64,000 bases of DNA from Tetragonia tetragonoides. Lineage: Eukaryota; Streptophyta; Magnoliopsida; Caryophyllales; Aizoaceae. The notes beneath the pieces were generated by a model. It saw only the letters and a list, made by a program, of their open reading frames with translations, was not told where the DNA came from and searched no databases. The translations under genes were made by a program, and so were the position numbers. The stretch spans positions 14,741,501 through 14,805,500 of the forward strand of contig CM076143.1 of the NCBI GenBank assembly GCA_038025085.1, in the 5' to 3' direction. Of the stretch, positions 22,550-33,700 are shown piece by piece; position 1 is the first letter of the stretch; every line of letters starts with the position of its first letter.

Positions 22550-22830
22550 CCCACACTCACTATCTCCTGATCTCCTCTGCCCATTCTCTCCACCGTATTC
22601 TCTCTTTCTGCTCTGTCTCAGACACACACACACACACACACATCCTCGCCTGACGCCCCCCCATCCCCATCCCCATCCCCGCCCAATTTGGGCGGTTACA
22701 GGGCGGTACCCACCTATACCCTCCCCAATGCCATCCCTAATCTCCTCTGCCCATTCTCTCTCACTCTTCGTATTCTCTCTTTCTACTCCGTCTAACACAC
22801 ACACACACACGCACGCACACACACACGTGC
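22550..22830. repeat. Duplicated CT-rich/(CA)n block with C-run cluster
   Basis: The block CTCCTCTGCCCATTCTCTC, followed by TATTCTCTCTTTCT and a (CA)n tract, occurs twice, at about 22571-22642 and 22741-22826, roughly 170 bp apart. Between the copies, 22656-22681 contains four runs of four or more C separated by AT. The block has no coding features. Confidence 0.7.
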
Positions 22831-23735
22831 TTAATGAGCACTTCTAGTTTGTTTATTTTCAATTTGCTAGGGTTGCGTCTACAACTATAAAAAGCTGACC
22901 TAACCCGTTTATTCAAATCCTGATAGAATATTCTCGATTTAAACCCGTTTACAACTCAGAAAAATGAATCAAAAAGTGAATTTGACATGAAAATCAACCG
23001 GTAACTGTAGACGCCGAATTTTGACTTGTATTTCTTTTAATAATTATTACAGTTAATATTAGTATTAACTGTAATTATCTTAATTAAATAACTCATTTAG
23101 GCTAAAAGGAGATTTAGGGTCCATAAGGCGACCCAACCCATTAGCCAAGGCAAAGCCCAAAGCCCAAAAGAGAAAATAAATCAAAAATCCAAAAAGAATA
23201 TAACAGAGAAAATGCAAAAAATAAATAAGGATTGGAATTATGATGTCATGCATGACATCATTCCATGACATCACAATATTCCCATGTTCCCATCCAATAG
23301 CTAAAGACAAAAGAAAATAATGGTATCAAGTAGAAATACCAAAATACACTCCCCTTTTCCATAAATTAATCCCCACCCAAAAAATAAAATAAAAATAAAA
23401 AAATACCCTTCTCAAAATCGAAAAAAGGGGAAGAAAAATAAAACGAAAAAAAAATTCTTCTCCCTCCCCCCACGTTTTTTATTTCTTTTTTTATTTTATT
23501 TTTTATTTTGTTTTTGTTTTTCCCTTTTCTATTTTCTCTCTCACCTTATCTCATCTTTTCTCTTTCCTACTCACTTTCACCTCACAAGATTCCTCCCATC
23601 TTCTTCCATCACCACAAATGTGACATTTGTCACCCTCCCATCCACATTCTCTCAACCCCCATCTCACCATCCACTTCCCATCAAATTCCACCATCCATTT
23701 CTCCTAACCATAATTCACCCTCATCTTTCCCCCCT

Positions 23736-23743
23736 TATAAATA
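23736..23743 (+). promoter_or_regulatory. TATA box of the putative LTR
   Basis: TATAAATA lies in an otherwise C/T-rich segment with CT-rich leader-like sequence downstream (23760-23830), the usual layout of an LTR U3/R border. It points toward the ValRS gene about 4 kb away. Confidence 0.4.
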
Positions 23744-26700
23744 CCCCTTAAAAAGCTAACCTAAAGGCCCTTTGCCTCTTTCTCATCTCTACTTCTTAAA
23801 ACTCTCCTTCTCTCTCTAGTTTTCCTATCATCTTTTTAACTAACTTCAACTTTTAAAGGTTTTCTAAAAACTTCTCTTAATTTCTAAAATTTCTTTTTTA
23901 TATAGTTAGTGCAAATTGAAGGGTATTTGTATTAACTAACTTACTTTTGAAGATTGAGATTTCTATATCTACGCAAGGGTAATATTTTATCTCTCTCCTT
24001 CAATTATTTTTTTTCTAAGTGTTTTCACTAACCATTTCATTTTGTATATAAATTGCTATTAAACCCTATTATCCCCATTAATAATCTCATTTTCACCGGT
24101 TGGACTCTTTATAGGTGTGGGCATGAACCACCCTATTTTTTGAGCGGCCAAAACTCCAGGTAAGGGTTCAAGTGCCCACGCGAACCCGTCTCCATGGGAC
24201 TTAGATCCAGCTTTTAGAGAGTGATTTTTGCGGTGAGGAAGAGAGTTGCTTGTGTCAAAATTGTGTGATCAATGAATGTTTCTCTCTTTCTCATCACCAT
24301 TTTCATTTTTTATATACTTGAAATTGAATAAAAAAGGTCATTTTGCATATAGAGGCCCCGGAATTATTTTTGTACAAAGTTGTAATAATCCAGACAGTTG
24401 ACAATTTTTAGAGTAGAATTCATTTGTAGATCTAGGAAGATCCAACGATTGTAATTTGATGAAAATAATGTCATATGAAACCTTGTCTAGAGGGATTTTT
24501 AACGAAATAAATATCATCCAGATCCAACGGTTCAGTCGTCAACAATTGAATTTTGAAGTTTCTGTGTCTAAACCTGACCAACGTCCATAGATCTGTAAAT
24601 AACTAACAATCGGTTAAGTTTTGATCTTGGTCTATTTCTGAGTAAGTAAAAGAGAACTTCCTTAGCTGCTTATAGCTACCTATTTCGTCCATTTTAGATA
24701 CCAAATAAATTTTTAATGAATTTATAAAAGACGAAGTAGTGCTATCCCTTTGAAGATTTTCTCATATTTCGACCTTGTAAATAAATGGCTCACTTTAACC
24801 ACTTAGGATAGTGTGGCTTTCTTGATAATTTTTGTATTAAGTCCTTAGTGTGTCTACTTCAATCTTTAAATAAGAATTTAAGTTTAATGAAGTATATTTA
24901 ATTCTAAAATTAACCAACCAAGTATATGTCCAGAAATGATAACATTTACTTAACGGAAAAGTATGCGGTGTTTTGTATATCTTCAATGAAAGATGAACTT
25001 TGATTTGGATAATATACTAAATAAGAACCAAACTAGGATTTGGAATCACTCCATTCAGATGTATTTTCAATTTTTAATGAATTAATCAAACCGAGCTTGG
25101 TTCTGTCAAAATGAAAGACAATTGGTTAGTTTAAAACATTAGGGCTTTTATATAGTTCTTTTGTTTATTTTCGTTGAATGACTTAGACTTATCTAAAATT
25201 CATGAAATTTTTTATACATGTCCACCTTCAAGTCTAGTGTAATTCCTGTAAATATTAGACCTATATGACTTATAAATAATTCCCAATAAATTAAAAACCA
25301 GTGGTCTGTCCAAAGGCTTCCAGAAGCTCGTAAATCGTGAATAACTCACCGATCATCAACTATCTTTACTGGATATTTTTACAGTGGAAACATGAAGTAA
25401 CGTGAACCAAGTTAGGCTTTTGAAGCACTCAATTTGGTTGAGTTATGACTGAGATATAAATTCTAGAAATTCTGTCCATATTATTGTAAAATCGATTTTA
25501 TTCGATTCTATGAACGATTTTCGTTTAATTATCAAATGAACCCACAAAAATATAAAACTCTCCAGTTTATTCTTTTAGTGTGTCTCACTAATTATAAAAA
25601 TAAATTTGGAGTCAAGAAGCCACATTTGGACTAATCCCTTGTCGATTCTTTCAAACCGCTTTTGAAAATAACTAATTCTTTTGTAAATAAATCAATTCTT
25701 TTGTAAATAAACCAATCCTTTGTGAATAAGTCCAACTTTTGAAGACGAAGATCAAGATCGAGCTCCGGAGGCGCCATGTACATGAAGATCAAGTCTTTTT
25801 CTCCTTTTTAGGATTTTTAGACATTTTTTGTATTTTGTATTTTAAATACTCAATTTGTAATTCATTTATTCCGAGGTCTCTTTAGTTACATTTCGTACAT
25901 TTGCATTCATATGCTTCCACCTAATAATTCAACTCAGAAAATAAAATAAAAAGAACTTCTCTCACTTGTGTGTTATATATTACGTTAAAAAAAGATTTTT
26001 AAAACCAGTGTATTCGTTTATGTACACACCCGACCCGGGCCCAAATTCGAGGTTAGAATCAGAAATTTGCTTATACGCGATCATGGGTGTTCCACCTACC
26101 ATTCCATCAAACCATTTTCATACAAAATCATATTCCCCAGGGGAATCCATATTTCCCCAGTTACGACCATTTTCTTCAGTGGATTACCTATGATCGAATA
26201 GAAGTAAATAATTGATCGTCCCCTCTTATTTGGCTTCGGGCCACCCCGGGGGATCCTATTGGAAAGACTCCTTTAAGCCATTACCCACCAATACATATCC
26301 ATACTCTACACAAATCATCCATTTACTTACCCCCAATGAATGTTATTCCCTAGTGAAGAACGAATATTTTTGAGAAATCTAATATTTATACTCAAAGCTA
26401 AGAATTGGGTTGATCCCCGTATATTACCAAATGCTGTTGGGTCGAACGCCTGGAATGAGCAGGCTAATCATCCCATTTGAGCCTTTTCCTGCTTCTTCGA
26501 GGAGAGTAGGGGGTTCCTCGGATCAATTCGACTCTAAGTTGCGAGTCATCCTATAAGTTTCTCAATCATATCCCTCTTTACGGGAAAGAACATCCATACT
26601 CGCCTTAGTGGCACCCAAGGAGTCTTATTGACCAGATCCCCCAGTCAGAACTACGTAGGGGTTTTGATCCAGGAGTAGATTCAAGACCTACGATGAATGG

Positions 26701-27065
26701 TATGTAGTGCAGTATTTTGCAATTTCTAAACCCGCCGTACGTAAACGAATATACCAGTTCAAAATCGATTTTTTTTTTGTGTGCTAAGTGACAATGTGTA
26801 AATATATGTGTTTTTATTTTATTATTCAACGCATTACATAATACAATTCAAAGCTTTCATATGGGATACAACGTATTAGTAAAGAGCCCTTACTCAGTAT
26901 GGAGGAGGAGACGAGACCGAGGACGTCCGCACCTTCTAACCTAGACCTCGAACCAAGATCTTTGTATTCGCTGACCAGTCAAAGAATTTTCGTGCCTTTT
27001 CACAATGGAGTCAACTTTTGGGTTTCTTAAATGGTTTTCTTTAAAATTGTTTATAAAACTCTTTC

Positions 27066-27162
27066 TTTTGTAAAAACCCTTCCTTGTTTGGGTCATAACA
27101 AGGTGGCGACTCTTATTTTGTAAAAACCCGTCCTTGTTCGGGCTATAACAAGGTGACAACTT
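27066..27162. repeat. Two 50-bp tandem units
   Basis: TTTTGTAAAAACCC, then TCCTTGTT-GGG, then ATAACAAGGTG, occurs twice in direct order (27066-27115 and 27116-27162) with a few substitutions, near the 3' end of the putative LTR. Confidence 0.8.
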
Positions 27163-27290
27163 CGAACCTTAAGATGATTCCTTGACAATTGGCCTCATCA
27201 ATCGGTCGATTTTCGTGGGACGTGTCTCTGGCATGTAACGCGATGATTTCCGGGTCCTAATCCAGGAAAACCCGAGAATCTGGCCCCACA

Positions 27291-27764
27291 GTAAACAATC
27301 CGACCAAAAATCAGTTGGATCGTTCCGCTTTACAGGTCTATTGTGTCCTCTCTTTCGCACCAAAAAAAAAAAACAAAAAAAACTTGGTACAAGAAAAAAA
27401 GAAAAACACCTGCCGTAGTCCCAAAGCCCAATGGATTTAAACTTGAGTTTAAACCCAAAATTGTCATAAAATATGAATTTGGGTGTTGGGACTGTTGGCA
27501 CACCCGACCCACACCCAATATCTAACCAACCCATAACGAATGTAATCCACCCATGAGTGACCCATCCCTGGTTTCGAAAGCAAACAAAGATGAAGGTAAA
27601 CTAAACAAAACTAAAACATTTCGACAAGCGTGGGCTGCTAAGGGCTTAACAAAACTCTCAAACACACACACCTACAATTCGCCGGCGAATAACAGTGCTC
27701 AGTTAGTGCTAATGGTACGCGCTCTCTCTCTCTCTCTCTCCCTTTTCTCTCTCTTCTGTGAACG
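27291..27764 (+). promoter_or_regulatory. Probable ValRS promoter and 5' leader
   Basis: This is the only DNA between the putative LTR and the ValRS start. It contains AGCCCA at 27425-27430 and TGGGCT at 27631-27636, the two orientations of the site II/TCP-type element common in plant genes for organellar and translation functions. There is no obvious TATA box near the gene. A (CT)n tract at about 27721-27742 is typical of plant leaders. The start site is unknown. Confidence 0.4.
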
Positions 27765-27774
27765 ATGCAAGTGA
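27712..27774 (+). promoter_or_regulatory. Upstream ORF overlapping the ValRS start codon
   Basis: An ATG at 27712 opens a 20-codon frame (rich in Leu/Ser from the CT tract) that stops at 27772-27774, 7 nt beyond the A of the main ATG at 27765 and in another frame. If the transcript starts upstream of 27712, ribosomes using this uORF would pass the first ValRS AUG. They could reinitiate at the in-frame AUG at 28061, favouring the shorter form. This is inference from layout only. Confidence 0.4.
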
Positions 27775-30700
27775 TTTTCTCAGCCCAACGTCGCTTATCT
27801 TTGACGGCATATAGTTGCTTGAACTACTCATTTTCTCGTTCTCTCTCTGGTGATAATAGGCCTGTTATTGCTGGTCAAGTATGATGGGCGTTTATTTTTA
27901 CTTAGCTTTTGACCAATATTAGTTTTGTTTTGACCTTTATATTAGTTATTTGATTTTGGGTCGTTTTGGGCTGGGACTGAATTGGTGGGATTTTAGTAAT
28001 GTGTTTTGATTATTGAAATTTGATTGATAATGACAGGCTGAAACTGAGATTCCTCTGTCAATGGAAGATCTTGAGAGGAAGAAAAAGAAGGAAGAAAAGG
28101 TTGGTCTTACTTGCTTAAAACTTTACACCCATATATTCCTTTCTTTATTTGTTTTTTTTCTTTTTTAATTTTGAAAATATTTAGTGATGTTTTGTTGTTT
28201 GGGAAGTGAAAATTGCTATATAGGCATATGTGTGGGTTTCAGGTAAATAATGGTACTCCCTTGATTGCACAAGATGTGGCATTTTGCTTGTGATCAGTTG
28301 AACTCTGTAGACTATGGTGGTGGTGGTATATATAATTTTCTTTTGCAATATAATTAGTAAAATTTCAAGTACTTTTTAAAAGTTTGGAAAATGAAATTGC
28401 TATATGGGTTTTTTGTTTGGGGGGAGGGGGGGCGGGAAGAGATAGGTATTTGGGTGTGTGTTTGATGTAAATGATGCACCCCTTTGATTGCACAACATGA
28501 AGCATTATGCTTGGTGATTAGTTGAACTTCCTAAACCATGATGGTGGTACTAAAACGTACTTTTCATCGTGCACATGCGGGTGATTAAGTTTGCTCTCAG
28601 GTAGCGATGAGGTTTGGACATGGAGTAAAGAGTGGATTTTGTTCTAAGAACATCAATGTGGCAGATTGACAGTTAGCGTGATTGCCATAATATTTTTATT
28701 TTTTTGGTATCAGAACCTCTCTAACACACATGCGCCTTTTCTCACGTTTTTACAATACACTTGTGCTTGTGGATGCTGGTTAAGTGTAATATGTAAGTTT
28801 GCTAACTGTGATCAGCATACCGCATGGCAAGCATCCATAAGTAATATGCAAGCAAAGGAATTGGTGTATTTGTGATCGTTGTGAAATGAATATATTTTCA
28901 TTATCTTATGTGTAATTATGATTTGTTGTGTATTGAGTTTAGGTAAAGTGTTTAAAACCCATGTTGTAAACTATATTAAGTTTGCTGTAAAGAAGTAACA
29001 AAATGTGGTGGTTGAGTGATGCCACTCTGTTTCTTATGGCAGGCAAAAGAAAAAGAATTAAAGAAACAAAAGGCTGCACTCAAAGCACAAGCTGCCAAAC
29101 TTCAGGTAGTTAACTTATTCCAAGTTAAAATTCAGAAAGACTAGTTTCTGGCAGGATAATCTTGCTAAACACATGACAATTGGGTAATATGATTGTTGCA
29201 GACGCAACAAGCATCTAATGTCCCAAAAAAGAGTCAAAGAAAGAATGTGAAGAAAGATACGGAGGAAGAGAGGCCTGAGGATTTCGTAGACCCAGAGACC
29301 CCTCCTGGGGAGAAGAAGCAGCTCTCACATTTGATGGCAAAACAATATTCTCCCGCTGCAGTGGAGAAGTCGTAAGGGGCCTCCCTTATGGTCGTTTACA
29401 GAATATGGTAGATGATTGCTCTAACGTTTTGTTTTTATGATTATTGACACAGATGGTATGCTTGGTGGGAGAAATCTGGATTTTTTACAGCGGATCCTAA
29501 TTGCGCAAAACCACCTTTTGTGATTGTGAGTGCTCGTGTCTTGTGTATGAAATTGGTTGTGAGTTCATTATAATTTCAATGTTGCATGCAAATGTCTATG
29601 AACTGCAATGCTCTGCCATGCATCTCCATTTTGATATCAACACAGGATATCAGTAGGAGATATTGTACTATGGAAATGTGATTGGTGAGAAATTACTGAT
29701 ATTATTAGTATTATCAATATTCACTATGATTCCTTAAGGCCTGTGTAAAATCAGTTAGAATTGAAAGTGTTGCATTTTCAAATGAACTTTGTTTATTCAG
29801 CACCTCTTGCGAACTTGCCACTACAATTTTCTTGAGTTATTTAGATAGGAAGCTCAAAATCTAAAATGGTGGCATGTTTGTTCATCTATGTGTTATAATT
29901 TTAGAGCTCTTAACCCTGAGTGGGTAGTTCAGCTGGTAAGACTTCTAAGATTTGTTCAAGCGCTCCTAGGTTTGAGACTCTTTAGGGCCACTGGAGGTTT
30001 TCTTGGTCATTAACTTCAGGCCGAATTAAGAAAAGAACCAGGAAACAAGCAAAGGAACAAATACTCTTGAATACATCATGTTGCTTTTATGGTTATGCAT
30101 TAATATGGCTCCTACAAGCATGATTACATGGAGTTTCCATGCAAGGTCGGGATTCAAGCTCTTGTTATATGATCAAGTTCATTATGGAGAACCTTGTAAT
30201 CTTGGCAGTTCTGACAGTTGTTCGTATTTTGGCCATAACTCGCTCACATGAAACCTAAACGTGATGATTCAAATCTGTGGAAAGATATGATCGAGATCTA
30301 CAACATTGATGCTTTGCGTTTTCTCTAATTCAAAGCGCAACATGGTTAAAAACGAGATACAAGTTACGGAACATATTCCTTGCGCGCCAAGGCAACGACT
30401 TTAGTTTAGTTATTGTGTCCTAGTTTGCTTTTACTTGTTTAAACGTGATTTATTATTTAGGAAAGTAGTATTCTGATTATTAGTAGCATTAGGAGTCCAC
30501 TAAGTATCAGGAAAGCTGTTAGTTAGTTCGTTTTATAATTGTAATCAGTTTTATAGTTAGTTTCCTATTTGGATTAGGATTAGGATTCCGAATAGGTTTA
30601 GATTTCTTTGTCTATAAATAGGGGAGAGCTTTGCTATTGTAAACTCGTGCTTTGATGATTAATTATTGAATACGTGAGTATTTACCCCTCAAACTGAGTG

Positions 30701-33700
30701 ATTCAGGTTGAAACCCTTACGAGTGATTCGTGAGTTGTTCTTGAGTGATTCTTGAACAAGATCCCTTTGTGTGATACTATCAAACGTATTCAATAATTAA
30801 TCATCAAAGCACGAGTTTACAATAGCAAAGCTCTCCCCTATTTATAGACAAAGAAATCTAAAGCTATTCGGAATCCTAATCCTAATCCAAATAGGAAACT
30901 AACTATAAAACTGATTACAATTATAAAACAAACTAACTAACAACTTTCCTGATACTTAGTGGACTCCTAATGCTACTAATAATCAGAATACTACTTTCCT
31001 AAACAATAAATCACGTTTAAACAAGTAAAAGCAAACTAGGACACAATAACTAAACTAAAGTCGTTGCCTTGGCGCGCAAGGAATATGTTCCGTAACTTGT
31101 AACTCGTTTTTAACCATGTTGCGCTTTGAATTAGAGAAAACGCAAAGCATCAATGTTGTAGATCTCGATCATATCTTTCCACGGAGATTTGAATCATCAC
31201 GTTTAGGTTTCATGTGAGCGAGTTATGGCCAAAATACGAACAACTGTCAGAACTGCCAAGATTACGAGGTTCTCCATAATGAACTTGATCATATAACAAG
31301 AGCTTGAATCCCGACCTTGCATGGAAACTCCATGTAATCATGCTTGTAGGAGCCATATTAATGCATAACCATAAAAGCAACACGATGTATTCAAGAGTAT
31401 TTGTTCCTTTGCTTGTTTCCTGGTTCTTTTCTTTAAATTGCTCACTTGCTCCCGCATCAGATTGATTAATAGGTAAGTGCTCAGTCTGCTCACTTAATAA
31501 TATTATATGCCAGAAACATATGGTGTTAGTGCTTTAGCCTCTTTTTATTCAGTAGTTGTAGACGACTGGCTGGCTGGCTGCTGTATATGCTGATCGACAG
31601 TCAGCATTCTGGCCATAGAGCCATTTTAGCATGTAGCTGGATTATATGCGAGCATGCGAAATTGGCAAATTTTCTTCAACTATGATATATGTTTTTGTAT
31701 TGATTTTTGTCTTTATGCAGTATAGACACAATACTCATGTTCTTTCTCCCCCTTTCTATGTAATTTCTTATCAATCTTTGTTTGATCCCCCCTGTGTTCT
31801 AAACCCCTTTTTGTCCCTTGGAATGGGAGTAACTTGTTAACTTTTCCATATACTTGGAAATATCCTTCTGTATCCTAGTGCTTCATGAGTGGGTTTCAAT
31901 TATCATCTTTTGGCAGACATTTGTAGTGAAGCCTTATACTTGACTTAATCAATATCTTCTTGTACTTTTCAGGTGCTACCACCTCCAAACGTGACTGGGG
32001 CCCTTCATATAGGTCACGCTCTTACCAGTTCAATAGAGGTTAAGCTTTCAGCTTTTTCCGTTTCTTCTTTCCTCCCCTCCTGCTGAGGGTTGTTTTGTGT
32101 CATGGCATGTTATAATATTTTTGAGGAAGTAATTTCATTGTATGCAGGATACCATTATTCGCTGGAAAAGAATGTCTGGATACAATACTCTTTGGATTCC
32201 TGGAATGGATCATGCTGGGATAGCAACACAGGTTCGACTTAAGATATCATTTTTTGTGTTTAGAATTGCCTGATGAGAATTCTGGAAAAGTTTGCATTAT
32301 TAGCTCGATTTTTGCGAGCTCTTAAAAAATAAAAATGAAGGTAGTTTTGTGAGCTCGATTTTTTTAAAACCTACCTTGGGTTTTGAATGTTTGTATTACA
32401 GTTGGGCTATTTTTGATGTTGTATCTTCATTGCCCATATATGAAATCACCAGCCAAAATTATCGATACAAAGTTGAACAGGTCCCACATATGAATCTTAC
32501 ATAATCGGCATCAAATACTAGAGCAAGTGAAGGGGCGTAAGAACATTCTGAAACAAACTGAAAAAAGAGCAATAGTTAAAATAAAATAGAGAATCTTCAA
32601 AACTTGACTCACTTCTTGACACAAAGTCAGATTAACTGCGCTTGAATGTAATGGTGGAGGAAAAATTGTTGGACCATCAAACCAATCATATATTGATGGT
32701 TGCATTACTGAATTGACTAATTGAGAGAGGAAGAGAGAATGTTAGAGAAAGAGGGAGAGGAAGAGGGAGAGGGAGTGTCATGGATCAAATTTTAAGCTTT
32801 TCCTATTCTTCATGATTGAGTGATTGCCATCTCTTATATGAAAAATTGATTTGAGTGACTGCCTACCATGTTACTTGGACTCAAGGGCAAGGATCAAGTA
32901 TGAATCTGAATCTGAGGTGTATTTAAAGGATTTTTCTTGTTCTTTGTCTAAAGAAATATCCAAGTGTCCTTATCTACAAAAAAAAAAAAGAAGAAATATC
33001 CTAGTGTCCTTCCGTATCCTAGTGTCCTTCTGTGTCCTAGAGTCCAAGGGTGCGATATGGATGCTTTTGTTAAATTGAAGAGTACATATCACATAAATTG
33101 CCCTGCCTATTTCTTATCTAGAAAAAAAATAATGTTGCCCTGCCTATTAAATGGAAATTGCCCTGCCTAAAATGTTACAAAATCATTTTAAAACTCGGAA
33201 CTTTGAAAAATGTCAGAACTGTAAATGTATTATTTGCGATATTTTCTTAATTGTTGTGTGGTATGGATAGAAAGCTCGTGTTTTAATGGAAGGAAAAAAA
33301 GGGCGCAAGAGACGGTTTGTATCCATTTGAACCCTTCTTCCCACCATTCACAGTGCAAGTGAATTAGACAGTGCTCCCTTGTCAGATTTCTTTCCTTCTC
33401 TCACCTGTTAGATCTAAGTTTGTTTTCTTTCTTCGGTCTTTGTTCTTTTTGTTTTGTTGTTTCTTCTCCTCACATTCTTTCCTCAATCCTTCTAATCCTT
33501 CATTTTTATATCACATAGTTTCATCTACATTGGACTGCTGACAGAAAGTCAGCAATACTCAGCATTTATGTATGTGATTCAGTTGAGGATTACCAAATTA
33601 CACATTAAATTGCGAGATATTTTGCGCTTACTGATTCACAGTTTGTTGGTGTACGATAACGCTGAGGTCTTTGACCTACTACTCTCGAAGTAGTAAACCA

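Larger units (their letters stand above)
23006..27290 (+). mobile_element. Putative 4.3-kb solo LTR of a gypsy (Tat/Ogre-like) retrotransposon
   Basis: It starts TGTAGACGCCGAATTTTG, of the kind seen at the 5' end of plant Tat-lineage LTRs, and ends GGCCCCACA. The termini are TGT...ACA, and the flanking GTAAC (23001-23005) and GTAAA (27291-27295) match at 4 of 5. Inside, TATAAATA at 23736-23743 is followed by a CT-rich leader-like segment, as in an LTR promoter. There are no gag/pol reading frames and no second LTR, so a solo LTR left by recombination is the simplest reading. A PBS-like GGTGGCGACTC occurs at about 27102-27112, so the true LTR edge could lie near 27100, with the rest being internal sequence. 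Confidence 0.55.

Noticed and set aside
22532..22847. ORFs across the CT/CA repeat block
   Set aside because: Dipeptide repeats from (CA)n and CT-rich DNA; no domain.
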